Below, piece by piece: positions 1-14,184 of a DNA stretch of 64,000 nt. The DNA comes from Artemia franciscana. Taxonomy: Eukaryota; Arthropoda; Branchiopoda; Anostraca; Artemiidae. The position numbers were made by a program, and so were the translations under genes. The notes beneath the pieces were generated by a model, which was given only the letters and a program-made list of their open reading frames with translations, did not search any database and had not been told where the DNA came from. Every line of letters starts with the position of its first letter. The stretch's first letter is position 1. The stretch is taken from the NCBI RefSeq assembly GCF_032884065.1, contig NC_088868.1, forward strand, positions 9,982,335 to 10,046,334, given 5' to 3'.

Positions 1-205
1 TTTGTCCCAGTTATCTAAGAATAATTCCTGAAGTACAAGGCACATTCAATTAGAATTAAAACCTTTTTAAATGTAATAAAAGAGCTTCAGGGTAAAGAGC
101 AGGGTATAGGGAAGAGGGAACCCCCATTACATAAAGTATTTCTCTTTGTTTTGAGTTTTAATATTGGCCCTTACCTTCGGTAGGAAAAAACTTGTTTCTT
201 TTTCA
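1..205 (+). mobile_element. Decayed family A repeat fragment
   Basis: The order of short blocks matches the distal part of the family A copies further right: a TTTGTCCCA-like start, a 'taaagagc' block, CCCCC/GGG runs, a 'gagttttaatat' block and a 'gaaaaaacttg' end. Similarity is low, so this would be an old copy cut by the window edge. Compare 44640-44930. Confidence 0.4.
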
Positions 206-2062
<1,857 letters not shown>

Positions 2063-2429
2063 TATTTAACTTGACGCTTATTCGACAATTTTTTTCAAAC
2101 TTTTGGTAGCTATGGGCTGAGATTAGCTCTTTCCCAGGGTGCTGTAGCCACTGCAACCATTAATTGAAATATTTGGTAATTAATAACTTATGAGATTTAT
2201 CTCATCAGATTCTCAAGAATCTATCTCATGGACATGATAACTTAGTAGACTTTGAGAAAAATTAAGGCAACAGGATTGTTAAGCAGTATAACAGCCTTGC
2301 ATGAGAACAAATGCACATGGGAGCAACTTCGTCCACCTCTCTGACTCGATGTAGAGGAGGGTAAAAGATATTTGTCTACAGGGAGGCTACGAGTCTGATT
2401 GGTGCTGCTACAGACTATTTCATTAACAT

Positions 2430-3290
2430 GCAATTTTAACTTGGGTCACTCTTGTTAATTAACATGGGCTAATTTTCTTGATCTTTACACTTAAAAAAAA
2501 AGAAACACCAGATCAATTGTCCATCAGCTACTAGAGCAGAAAAAATTAGTAAAACACAAATCGACTAAAAATATATCTTTATCTGAAAGTTTTTTTTTCA
2601 AAACAACAAAGTTTGTTTCCATCTTCTGAATGGCTTCAAAGCCTTAAATAATCTTTTCTAGTCATTTTTAACTTAGCTCATCCTTGTTAACTAACACTTT
2701 CTCTTTTTCTGGTTCCTTAAGTTTTTGAAGAAAGAAAAGAAACTAGACAAATCACCCAATAACTACTAGATAAGTAAAAATTAGTAAAACACAGATTGAC
2801 TAATAATAAATCTTTATTTTATCGTTTTTTCGAAACAATTAAAGTCGCTTCCATCTTCAGAAAGGCTTCAAAGCCTTAAATAACCTTTTCTGGTCATTTT
2901 AACTTAGGTCACCCTTGTTAATTAACACATACTCATTTTCAAGATCCTTACTGTTGAAAAGAAACAAATGAAACTAGACAAATCGGCCAATAACTACTAG
3001 ATCAGTAAAACTAATTAAAGTCGCTTCCATCTTCCATCTTCCATCCAATTAAAGCCGCTTCCATCTTCTGAAAGGCTTTAAAGACTTAAATAACATATTC
3101 TAGTGATTTTTAATTTGGTCATCCTTGTTAATTCACACTTGTTCATTTACTGGATTTTTACTACAAAAAACCCTAGAATTGTCCAGCTACTGTTAGCTCA
3201 ATACGAATACGAATCAAAATAGCTAAATACGATTCATCTAACAATAAATCTTCCTCTGGTGATTTTTTCAAAACTATTCAGCTCATTTCC
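2430..3290. repeat. Diverged tandem array, period about 234 bp
   Basis: The block 'cttgttaattaac' with its neighbours recurs near 2450, 2684, 2918 and 3123. Between these lie recurring 'ttccatcttctgaa', 'ggcttcaaagccttaaata' and 'actactaga' blocks in the same order. Spacings are about 234, 234 and 205 bp, the last unit having a deletion and a small local triplication of 'ttccatc' near 3025-3045. The array is non-coding, with roughly four diverged units. Confidence 0.8.
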
Positions 3291-6126
3291 ATGTTTTGAG
3301 AGATTTTTGAATTGGCAAAGGCTAGATATGTTTTTGGTGGAGTGTTTTAAACGAAAATTCTTTTTTATAACGTCATTCTTAAAAAAGGACTTACAAGGAC
3401 ACTAGTTTCCAGAATGATTCCGTGATAATAACATAACAGTTTCGTTTCTAACCGATGATAGAGGTTTCTAAGCACTTTTATTTAACTTTTGCTACGATTC
3501 TTCAAATATGAAATCTTCTGACAATCAAATACCCCTTTCGAGATATGGGAAAATTTTAACCGATATTTTGTCACTTTCAGGGCTAAAATTCGCATCTCCT
3601 ATTTTTACACTTATGAAATAAATCCGTGGCGTTTTGCAAAAAGGGCTTAAGTCTACTTTTCCTTATTTTACGGTATGCTGTTTAAATTCGCTTCTGCATA
3701 TGCAGTTTTACCGGATATGTTTCTGAACAATTAATGTGCGTTCACAGATGACTAGTAACATATTTTTGTTGCTAAGCAATGCCGTTCGACAAATTAACAG
3801 ATTCTTTCATTGCATCGGTTGAACAAATTGCAAGTAACTATTGTCACTCTTGCAATAGGTCGTAAGTGACTTTTCTTAGGATGAAGTTGACTAACCCATC
3901 AAATTGAAAGCCAGTTTTATATATGATTAAACAGTAACTGAGCCTGGCAACTTTGAAGGCTCTGACGCAAAGTCGCCACTTTCAGTCCGGGCGATACCGA
4001 TTGTGGTGAATATACAAAAACAAAATAGCAAAAGATCTTGATATGCTGGCCTCAGGTAGATTTATTTTTTTGGGAAGGGCTGTTAACTGTAGCAGTGAGG
4101 CTATCTTCACTTTACTATACACTGGGCAGACATGATTACCAATGCTTTACTCGGAGAAAGAAATCATATCAACTTATGACTGATAAAATCAAAAGGAGCT
4201 GAAGGCGTTATTTCGAGATGAACAGCAAGAATGAATAAAGGTCGTGTATCCTATGAGGTCTGGTGTTAAATCCCTCCCGGAATTAAACACGTGGGTGATA
4301 GAGAGTGACGCTAAGCTGTTTCGTCTAGAAGTTTGCTGCAGTGGCGCCAATTATTAAGGGGAAAATATACCCCCTAGATTCTCTCGAGATTTTCAAAATA
4401 ACTTACTTGGTATTTTCGTTGAAAAAGTACCCTGTTTTTATATTTCACCGGAGATACCCTATTTGGTATTTTCATTTAAAAAAATCACACCTCCCCAGAT
4501 GTCAAAAGACATTTTGCCACCCCCCCCCCTCTTCAAAGAAAATATGAATTGTTGCCATTGGGATGCTGCGCTGTCATGGTCGTCACTTCATTATTATTTT
4601 TCTGTCCAAAGCGGTGAAGAGGTTGTGGAGAGGGAGGTTGTGGAGAGGGACCATTGTAACCTTATGAGCCTAGCTCTAAGTATGATATATTTTTCAAAAA
4701 TAAACATATCGTATGCATCTATAATTTATTAAAATTGCGAAGAAAACTGGGTTTAACAAAGGTATAAGCGCCAAACTAAATAATTCTAACATATTAAACT
4801 AACGACCTTCTAGTAATACAGTGTAAAAGATATATAACAATAAGAGAACTATTTCTAACAACTACTCTATATTGCTCATGAGAGTCTTGCATATAGCAGA
4901 AATGCCTTTTTATTGCGACTCGTTTCTACACATATTATTGCTTATCGAATACCCAGCGAAAATTGTTCGAAAACCGTATATTTAACAAGTTAGCGTTTTA
5001 TTCATGACAGTATTGATTTCGACATATCTGATGCTGGTTTCATCACTAACCGGTTCGGCTTTTTTCTAATAACCTGTTTTTGCACTCATAAAAGATTAAG
5101 TAAGCTTATTCTTATTTTAATTCTATATCTACTTTTTTTTTTGTAGATTTAGAATGTTTTAAGTTTGTACATGGGTATTTGAAATAAATTCAAACGATTT
5201 CTTGAGTTAACTATTTTCCTAGAACAAAATATTGAATATTGGAAAAAGGCTTTGTAAAATATACGGCGTCCAATACAATTAATATCCACACATTTCTCAA
5301 AGCGCTTAATACAATAAGGATAAAATCAAATTACAACAAATTTCTAAGTAGCTTAATAAATAATGACGCATGAATGAACAACACTACGGAAACATTTTGT
5401 TGAATTAACAAAAAATGGATGAAGGATTATTGAATAAGCAAAACAAAAATACAGGGACGTTTTGCTGAATCAACCAAAATAAATTTTTTCACGTTATTTC
5501 CATGAGGGTAGAGGGTACTGAATGGAAAAAATTATTCAGCTCTATTTTTGTAGAGTTACAATATAAAATCACTGGTGTACCTAAAAAGGGGTTTTTATGT
5601 TAAAGGTTGCTGTAGAGTTTGAAAGATTTGAACCCACTAAGAAAAATTGTAACTAAGGAGAATCTACCCTTTTAAAGGATTTCTCAACTTCCCCACCACG
5701 GTTGCAGAGCATTTGACGAAGTTGTTATTATTTTTATATTTCATAAAACTTGGACAGTCTTGTTTCAGTTCGACCATCTGCCAATTTACTGAAGGAGTGA
5801 GGGAGGACGATTTTTGGGGGTCTGGAAGTAATTTTTCAACAAATTAAAAAAAGTCAAATTGTACAAAAATTGCCAGAAAGCGGAAAAATAATGACATTTT
5901 AGGGGGGGGGGTCTCAAAGATCCTAGCTTACTCCCATGTCCTAAGAACTAAATTTAAATTTTCAGAAATAGCTTAAAGATTTAGGGTGAAAGGCTTGTTT
6001 TGAGGTTGGGGAGGGAGAAGGGTGTTGTTATTTCCCTGAAAAAATTGAGTGTGCAAAGAATTCGAGATTTTATTGTTGTTGAAGTCCTTGCAGTTTAAGT
6101 TAAATTCTTAGGCTAACCTCTAATAA
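3291..6126. other. Intergenic DNA, no recognised gene
   Basis: No convincing coding region is seen. Homopolymer C or G runs occur near 4520-4532 and 5903-5912. The segment 4330-4540 (mirrored GGGG and CCCC blocks, two 'ttggtattttc' repeats) looks like old repeat debris that I cannot classify. Confidence 0.5.
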
Positions 6127-6306
6127 GGTTCGAATCATGATTCTGCAGTTGATTTCGATTTGCCCGAGAAAAAATCACTTCATGCATACTTAAAAGTAAA
6201 TATACGCTTGAGTGGAGGTTCGAATCATGATTCTGCAGTTGATTTCGATTTGCCCGAGAAAAAATCACTTCATGCATACTTAAAAGTAAATATACGCTTG
6301 AGTGGA
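6127..6306. repeat. Exact 90-bp tandem duplication
   Basis: Bases 6127-6216 are repeated without visible change at 6217-6306. Because 90 is divisible by three, an open frame across it (6160-6390, plus) stays open, but it has no recognised homology. Each unit starts with GGTTCGAATC, which matches a Pol III B-box core, but no tRNA-like A box or fold is seen upstream. The exact identity suggests a recent duplication or an assembly artefact. Confidence 0.93.
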
Positions 6307-9300
6307 ACTAATTACCTCTATTTATGCATTAGTAAAATATGCTGTAAAATTTTACATTTTAGAAAATTTCCCCTTCCTATTTCTTGTTAATGGTGTTTTG
6401 ACAACAGTTTATAAAAGCACAATAAAATTAATAATGATAAATACGTTTTTGATATGTGATTTTGAGGAATGTGACTAAATATCTAAATCACATTGACTAA
6501 TTAATAGAATTGACTAATTAAAAGTCAAATAAATTGACTAATGAGATCAAACAGAAAGCTTTACTGGAATACACTGAGATCGCTAATCCTAATTAATCAT
6601 CACACTATTTCAATAATAACGAATTATCTACAAAGTAAATGATCATTTACAAACATTGAGAATATGGTATACATCTACAATCAAAACGTACTGACTAAAA
6701 GGTTATTAGCCATTTTCGAATAAAGAATACCAGGTTCAATTATGAGATTATTATTATGGTTACTTTATACGCTCAACAATGTGAAAGTACCTTGAAATTG
6801 CAAGAAAATACTGTGTTGAAATTCCAAAATCATATTATAGTGACATTTTACGCTCAATAGGGTTAAGTTGCAAATATTTAGTGTTTTTTTTATGTTGCCA
6901 AACGATACGCCAGATTGGATGACTGGATGTTGACACAGTTAACTGAACTAAAAAAAAACTAGATGGTGTTTTTTTTATGATAACACACAATCAAAGCACA
7001 ATAAGACCAAAAATGAAGGTTGATAAAAGAGGCTGCTAGAATATACTATGGCAAATAATGATGCAGATTTTTCACTTAACAAGGTAGATTTGCAAATGAA
7101 GCATACAGTGGTTTTTCTCATGTCTCCGACTGATTAAGTAGATCCAATGACTGGACATGGTTAATTAAATCCAAAAATCGGCACAATAATTTTTAAAATA
7201 TTTATTTCAGTTGGCAAAATAAACTTCAAGATTCGGCCGTAGCGCAAAGCCTAAAAATTTTATTTGAAAATTTCTGTATTTGAAGAGCTTCTAAATAAGT
7301 GAACGTTTAAGCCTCAAAAGGGAAATTCATTGAAATGATCCTAAAACCTCTATTTCTCCGAAAAAAAAGTTAACAAGAAATAAAAAAGATGTTTTGATTT
7401 TAGCGAATCAAATTTCCAAGAAAAGATCAAGGTCTTGATTAATGGGTAGGGGCTGGTGGATTAAAAAGGAACTAAACAGAAAAAAAGAAAAATGATAATG
7501 TTTTGAAGGGGGAGGAATTTGCATTGCTCTAGGTCACACAATATTTTTTGAAGTTTATATTTCGTTTATAAGGTCTTTATACAGTCTTCCACCACCATTC
7601 AACCAGGTTAAGCCACCATTCCTTCTAAATATTTTTTTTTTCAATTTTAGATCTATGTGTAAAAATTCGCGATCTAAAATTTTTTCACGACACTATATGA
7701 GAAAAATTGACGTAGTAAAATTCCATGGAGAGGGGGAGGGGAGGGTCTATGATTAAAATGGTCTGTTTCAGCTATTAATCACTATGAATACATAATAAAA
7801 TATAATATTCTGTTTTTTCTGGGCCCTAGATCACATCCTACAGAATCCCGTCACTCCATGCAACTGATGACAAATTTCTTTGTTCGAATAAAAAAAGGGC
7901 ATTTGTGTACGTTCATGCTCATTCACGTCTATTCACGGAAATATTGGGGGATGTAACTCTTCAAAATCTACCCGGGGGGAGGGGTGGTATTGCTGTCTGT
8001 ACGATTTCTTATTAAAATGTCCATAAAAAAACGAAAAAAAAATATTTTTTTTCAAAATCTAATGCGGGCAATACAGATATATGGGAAAATTCCCCCCCCC
8101 ATCCTTTTATCCCCTCTCGTAAAAGTGATACGCTTGTTTTAGCTATGTATGTACCTAACATAAGCAATCCCGAGGGCTAGTAAGAATATAAAGTGAAATT
8201 TATTGGCAAACATAGGACATAAGATAGTCCTTTGATCTTTGCCATACGAGAATAATTGAATTTGCAATTTAATATCCAAACTAATTACAAATAAGACTGT
8301 ATATCTACATGAAATAAGTACTATTATTACTGTTAAAGTAAATTTCTATCACAAATAAGTAAGAAAATATAATGGATTTTGTTTTTTGACTCCGCAAAAT
8401 AAGTAATTAAAGCTGAAATAAATTGGCATTTCTTTGGCATATCTAGCTATATTGTTTCACGTTTCTAAGTCATATATAACTCTAGTATCACTTTTTATGT
8501 ACTAATTTACTACCTAATTGATGCATCTATATTTTTTTTTAACCTAAAGTTAAAAGGTGGTGATCTATACTCGAGCCCGTGTATATTTGAACGCTTATCG
8601 TGCAAATTGATTTCATGACTAGTATTTGCGCCTTGGGCAAAGATTAGCAAGACTTGGAAAGTGAAAGGGCTGTACGCCTAGCTGTTTTCCTTATCTTAAA
8701 ATGGTATAAGTGAGTACCATGAAATAGATAAAATCTTCGAAAATTCTATAGAACTATAAACCTAAAAACGCTAATTTACTAGGGGTACGTTCCAGATGGA
8801 AATTTTAATTTAATACGTATTTACTTCAAATCTAATATGGATTAACTACAAACCTGGAAGGGATTATTAATTAATGTCTTAACACATATTCTAATGATTA
8901 TTCAAATATGGGTAATTTTAATGATTTACGAATAAAATATGAAAAAACATGAGCGTTATGCCTTAATGATCATTAGTTCTTAAAAATCTGTTGTTTTTTA
9001 CGCCTCTATTTTTATCAATTTGACGATTATTTGCAAAAATTAATACACTAAAGATTTTAGTCAACCGTATTCACAAAAATTTAATAAGCAACATTTAGTA
9101 AAAAATTGGTTATCAATCGTCCAGCATTTAATTTGCTCTCATCTGAAACAAAGAATTTATATTTTATTAAGTATTATTATGTGCGTTATCATTTGTCCCC
9201 AGGCCGCAACCTAAGCTGGAGCTCCAAGTTAAAAGAATCATGACATTAGGGTCATGGTTAGTTTTTATGTTATTAAGTTTTTCAATATTCATTTATTACA

Positions 9301-10774
9301 ATTACATTTGAAGCTGACATTTTGTGCCCTTTTACACGATTTGTTGGAAATACTACATTTAAACTAGAATTGCCTGGAAATATGATGCTCATTATTTAAA
9401 CCCTAACAATTTTCTCAAAAGAAAAGTTTAAAATTATAAAAGGAGGCATACCTGCAAAATTTATAGGGGCAAGGGGTAAAATGTTTGGAAAAAGTTTGTT
9501 TTTACAGAATACACAATTGGTTTTTAAGGATAAAAAAGATTATAACCGAAATATAATTTCCTTTTATCTTTTTATACCAATAAAGAAAAGCCAAAACCTT
9601 GTGAAAATATTTCTGTCACAGTTTATACCGTAAAAATCTAGCTGTATAAGATCTTGAATTTCAAATCATTTAGGAAAATTTACACTGAATCCTCCAAATA
9701 CTCTAGGGAACCATACAAAAATATACTTGAAAAAGAATCGAACATATTTATATATTTTGTTTTGCATTTATTAGTCTAGTCTAGTTTTTCAATTTTATCC
9801 GTTCTTTACTTTTTAACTAGCAAAAAAAACATCACCGTTAGAAAAAAAGGGGTAGACCAATACTAAATTTAAAAAAAAAACATGGTTTCAAAACTATTTC
9901 TGAAATAAGAAATAACTTTAAAATTTAAAATCACGAAAGCAATTTGCATACGAGGTATAATTTGTCATAATCGCTAAGAAAACTAAAACAAAATGGAAAT
10001 AAAAGACTAAATCTAATCAATATTGCTTTGGGATTTTAGGCAGTGACTGAACTGGCAGCGCCATCTCCAACAATGACTAGAAACACTCAATGTAACCCTA
10101 ATATCTTAACTGAGCAACTTCAGGTATAAAAAGACTATCAAAGTTACAAAAAGGGTCAAACTATGCAAGAAACCCTACTAAGTAGATAAGACAGCACACT
10201 AGTCAAACGGAACGGTTCCAGGCTGGAGAAAGGGGTGCGGCCACGTCTCCAATCCCCCCCTGCAATCTGAAAATTATACACAATCATCTAGTCATAGACA
10301 CTTAATGGCCTCGTAAGAACCCTCCTAAATACAATCCCCCAAGCTAAGTTAGATCAATCCCCAGATTAAGTAGATATCTTACAAGTTCGGTGGCGGCACA
10401 AGTACTGAGTGAACCAGGAGCTTCAGTGAACCTAGTTTTGTATTTCAGAAGACTGTGCGAGACGGTCCAAAGTTTTAAAAGGTTGGGTGTAAATATAAAA
10501 ATGCGGTGGAAATACATATGAATATTTTGAGAAGGAAAAAGACCTGGTAGTTTGTGTTGCTTTGCTATGACATACATTATTGCTATACCAAACAGTTACA
10601 AATCTACTGATAACTATAAACGTGAAAAACGCATGATTCATGTAAATGATTGTGAAAAACTACCAGACTCACGTGATAAAAAACAGACATTACTCAAGCT
10701 AATAGCTGCTTTGTGGGCTAAGTTGACTAGATAATTTTAAAGTTCTACAATTGACTAGTCAAAATAGTTTTATA
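6307..10774. other. AT-rich region downstream of scrt
   Basis: This lies on the 3' side of the minus-strand scrt exon and should contain its 3' UTR. AATAAA on the minus strand (TTTATT on plus) occurs near 9766 and 9161, but none is convincing close to the stop codon. G-rich segments near 7725-7745 and 7975-7990 and a C run near 8093 look like old repeats. No other gene is recognised. Confidence 0.5.
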
Positions 10775-11805
10775 TCAGGACTGACTTTCCTCATCTTTAG
10801 AAATACTGGAATCACGGAAACACGCTGACTCATGATGTTTGTTCAAATACGATTTCAGTGCAAAACACTTTCCACAGCGCTCGCAACTATAGCTCTTCCT
10901 TGCTGAGTGGGTTTGCATATGGGCACGGAGGTTGGATCGATCTGCAAAATTTTTGCCACAGTGAGCACATCCAAATGGTTTTTCACCAGTATGTGATCGT
11001 AGATGACCTTGAAGAAGCCAAGGTCGAGAAAAAGCTTTACCACATATGTTGCAGACGTGATTCAGAGAGTGTGTCAACACATGCATAGCTAGAGCAGGCA
11101 TTGAGACATAAGCTTTTCCGCAAGTTGAACAGGTTTTAGCAGCTCCAGAATCTAGACTTCTGTGCGTTTGCTTATGTCGAGATAAATTCGAAGAAGTTGC
11201 ATAGGCCTTACCACATTCTGAGCAGACATACTTCGATGTTTTAGACGTTGTCTCGCCTTCTGATTCTGAATTGTAATCAGCCTTTCGTTTTGATCTGCCA
11301 TCACTGACGAAGAAAGCTTCATATGTATACGTTATAGTTTCAGATTTGTATACAGGGGTTGTGGGTACAGGTACATCGGGGGATAGTGGCATCTCAAAAC
11401 ATGAGCTACTTTTACTCAGGTCAAGGATTGCTTGTGCTGTAGATATATCTCTTTGCTCACGAATCTCTATGTCAGTCTCTTTTTTTACAAGGTCTGCATA
11501 AGGTCGATAAAGGTCGCCAGGCATTCTCTTACCAATTGGTTTAAATACACCTTGATAGAGAGGGTGATGGTAACTGTCATCTTTAAACTCTTGTGAAGAT
11601 ACTTGATGATAGTATTGGTAATCATGTGATAGTTTTGGCTGGTCTTCTTCGCTACTGCTCCCAAATCCTGACTCGGGGGACTCAGTATGACGTGTTAGTT
11701 GAAGTAAGGCAGAGCTTGCCTCGTATATATCAATATTTTCTCCCATCTTGTCAGTGGGTAGGTCATACGGCCTATACTTGATAGGGTCACTTGTATTGGT
11801 TGAGC
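10775..11805 (-). CDS. scrt: Scratch-family C2H2 zinc-finger transcription factor, last coding exon
   Basis: This encodes a nuclear repressor of the Snail superfamily. Scratch proteins bind E-box DNA and act in neural differentiation. Counting from the first internal ATG (11746), 323 residues are open to a TGA at 10775-10777. Five fingers are seen: ZF1 about 173-195, ZF2 Cys206/Cys209/His222/His226, ZF3 Cys232/Cys235/His248/His252, ZF4 Cys260/Cys263/His276/His280, and ZF5 Cys288/Cys291/His304/Cys309, a C2HC finger typical of the family. The stretch [13 protein letters not shown] (143-155) before the fingers is a Scratch hallmark. The frame stays open upstream of that ATG (ending ...[10 protein letters not shown]) to an acceptor at 11806-11807, so 11746 is probably not the true start. 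The N-terminal SNAG motif must lie on an upstream exon not found in this window. The intron phase is 1 and no frameshift or stop is seen. Confidence 0.93.
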
Positions 11806-11835
11806 CTAAAAAAAGAAACTCATTCAGATATAGAA
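11806..11835 (-). promoter_or_regulatory. Splice acceptor of the scrt zinc-finger exon
   Basis: Read on the minus strand, a pyrimidine tract (TTTCTTTTTTTAG) ends at 11806 and the exon starts at 11805. A possible branch point (CTGAAT) lies about 20 bases upstream. The reading frame enters the exon in phase 1 and continues into the zinc-finger frame. The LINE to its right begins within a few tens of bases. Confidence 0.8.
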
Positions 11836-12840
11836 GTCATTTATCTTATTTTGTATTGAGCACATACGCTTCAGGCAATGATCAAATCATGGTTCGAGGA
11901 AATGTGATAAAAAGAGTAGCAACAACAAAATATTTGGGGTTTTTAATTGATGAAAACGTGTCGTGGAAAAACCATTCAAATGCTATAGCCGAAAAATTAA
12001 GCAGAGGTCTTGGGGTGATGCGAAGAATTAAAAATCTAGTCCCAAAAAACATTCTAAAAATGATTTATTTTTCTATATTTTGTCCATATATTAGGTATGG
12101 ATGCTTTATATGGGCAAGTAATTTTGTAACATGTTTCAAAAGAGTACAAAAACTTCAGAATAGAGTTGTAAAATTATTATCGGAATGTTATGATTCTGAT
12201 GATGTTCCTGCTCATGAGCATTTTAAAAAGAATAAGTTAATGGATGTATTCCAAATTCGTGATTACCAAGTTGCGATTTTCTCGTATAAATATTTGAATC
12301 GCCTGCTCACCCCTGCTTTTGAAAATCTTTTTACTTTTAATAGAGACCGTCATGATCATAATACAAGAAAAGCTGATAACTTAACCCATGAGTTTAGGAG
12401 TACTACTCGGGCATCTTTTGTGATTCGCCATTATGGTCCCCATGTTTGGAATATTTTGCCCGAGGGTGTGAAAAATGTGCCTAGTCTTCCGGCTTTCAAG
12501 TCACGGGTAAAGAAGTTTCTTTTATCTCGTGAATAATTTTGATGCAAGGCCCGTTCCAGGTTGTCATTCTATTCAAGGCAGTTCCCTGATTTACTTGCTG
12601 TTAAATTTTTTCTGTTAATTTTTTTCGATCTTCTTCTTGTCTTTTTCCTCTTTCTCTTTTTTTCCTTTCTTCCTTTATCAGTTGAGTTTCTTTTGTATTG
12701 AGTAGTGTGATTTGAATGTGGTTTTAATTAGCTGAGGGTGATAACCTTGCTTGCTCTTCCAAGCTCATTGCCTTTCTTGGTAGGCGAAAGGCGAATAGTA
12801 TTTGTTTTGTTTTTTTAATAAATATATATCTCATATCTCA
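11835..12840 (+). mobile_element. 5'-truncated non-LTR retrotransposon (LINE) 3' end
   Basis: The segment holds the C-terminal end of a LINE reverse-transcriptase ORF, then a 3' UTR of about 300 bp, pyrimidine-rich in the middle, ending in an A/T-rich repeated tail (AATAAATATATATCTCATATCTCAT). It lies antisense to scrt in the intron next to the zinc-finger exon. The exact left junction is not visible and is set by where the protein similarity starts. Confidence 0.85.
11838..12536 (+). CDS. LINE reverse transcriptase, C-terminal fragment
   Basis: About 232 residues are open without interruption. The block TTKYLGFLIDENVSWKNH marks the thumb region after the RT catalytic core. It is followed by GVMRRIKNLVPKNIL, then PYIRYGCFIWAS, then a C-terminal 'HDHNTR...GPHVWNILPEGVKNVPSLPAFKSRVKKFL' style module (key residues His-Thr-Arg, Gly-Pro-Trp-Asn, Leu-Pro, Phe-Lys), typical of L2/Crack/Daphne-like LINEs. 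The catalytic YADD motif and endonuclease are absent, so the fragment cannot be an active enzyme. The intact frame suggests a fairly recent insertion. The open frame formally extends left into scrt antisense sequence, which is coincidental. Confidence 0.85.
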   Translation, partial: HLSYFVLSTYASGNDQIMVRGNVIKRVATTKYLGFLIDENVSWKNHSNAIAEKLSRGLGVMRRIKNLVPKNILKMIYFSIFCPYIRYGCFIWASNFVTCFKRVQKLQNRVVKLLSECYDSDDVPAHEHFKKNKLMDVFQIRDYQVAIFSYKYLNRLLTPAFENLFTFNRDRHDHNTRKADNLTHEFRSTTRASFVIRHYGPHVWNILPEGVKNVPSLPAFKSRVKKFLLSRE

Positions 12841-13039
12841 TAAAGGGATTAAACTTTTTATTCATGGTATGCGTCAGAGATTTCAAAATAATTTGGTAAT
12901 ACAGATTAAGTGACACGAGAAACACATGCGTTGTCACTTTAAAAAAAGAAATAAAAAAAAGTTAATGTTCAGTTTCTTTCAGTATGCATTCAAGTCCAGA
13001 CCTTACCCTATTTAGATTAAACAAAAGAAATGTGAATGC
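12841..13039. other. Spacer between LINE and satellite
   Basis: A short AT-rich spacer with no recognised feature. Confidence 0.5.
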
Positions 13040-14065
13040 ATTGCTTTACCAGAAACAGGCGTAAATCGTTAGTTTTTATCCCAAATTTTAAAAGTTTCAA
13101 CACCCAATCTTAACACCAGAAACCTTGCAAACAGGGTTTCTGGTAGTTTTTTTTTTCACCTAAATTACCAGAAACATGCATAAATCATTCGTTTTTATAC
13201 CAAATTTTAAAAATTTTAGCACCAAATTTCAACACAGAATCTTTGCAAACAAAGGTTTTGGTAGTTGTTTCACATAAATTACCAGAAATATGCGTAAATC
13301 ATTAGTTTTTATTCCAAATTTTAAAAATTTTAACACCAGAATCCTTGCAAACAGGGTTTCTGGTAGTTGTTTCACCTAAATTACAAGAAACATACGTAAA
13401 TCATTAGTTTTTATCCCAAATTTGAAAAATTTTAACACCAGAAACCTTGCGAACAGGGACTTGAAACCTTGCAGTTGTTTCACCTAAATTACCAGAAACA
13501 TGCGTAAATGATTAGTTTTTACCTAAATAAAAAAAATACACCAAATTTTAACACCAGAAACCATGCAAACAGGGTTTTTATTACCCACCAAAATGTTAAC
13601 ACCAATTTTTAACACCAGAAACCTTGCAAACAGTGTTCCTGGTAGTTGTTTCACCTAAAATACCAGAAACATGCGTAAATCATTAATTTTTATCCCAAAT
13701 TCTTAAAACTTTAAACCCAAATTTTAACACCAGAAACCTTGCAAACAGGGTTTCTGATAGTTGTTTCACCTAAATTACCAGAAACATACGTAAATCATTA
13801 GTTTTAATCCCAAATTTTTAAAATTGTAATACCAAATTATAACGCCAGAAATTTTACAAACGTTGTTTCTGGTAGTTGTTTCACCTAATTTATCAGAAAC
13901 ATGCATAAATCATTAGTTTTTATTCCAAATTTTAGATATTTTAGCACCAAATTTCAACACCAGAAACCTCGCATACAGGGATTCTGATAGTTGTTTCACA
14001 TAAATTACTAGAAACATACGTAAATCCATAGTTTTTATCCTATATTTAAAAATGGAGTATCTTCC
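13040..14065. repeat. Satellite array, about nine units of 102-119 bp (one longer)
   Basis: The block 'accagaaacatgcgtaaatc' or a close variant starts units near 13046, 13165, 13279, 13381, 13488, 13661, 13776, 13891 and 14006. Most units also hold 'accagaaaccttgcaaacag' followed by 'ggtttctggtagttgtttca'. ACCAGAAACC and GGTTTCTGGT are inverted copies, so each unit can form a stem of about 10 bp. The array is non-coding. One long unit (13488-13660) shows an internal partial duplication. Confidence 0.92.
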
Positions 14066-14184
14066 AGAATGAATTCAAGCGTACAATTTATATCATTTAG
14101 GTGAAACAATTATGGTGTGGTTTCACTAGAAATATACAGCGTAATATTACTGGTATTCATTCCAGTTTAAAAAAAAATGTTGCA

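Noticed and set aside
6127-6136. GGTTCGAATC as evidence of a tRNA gene
   Set aside because: No acceptor stem, A box or cloverleaf fold could be built around it.
10855-11088. Frames on either strand inside the scrt exon
   Set aside because: They are shadows of the zinc-finger coding frame.
11748-11837. The left part of the plus frame that continues into the LINE reverse transcriptase
   Set aside because: It is antisense to the scrt exon and its acceptor; LINE similarity starts only near 11838.
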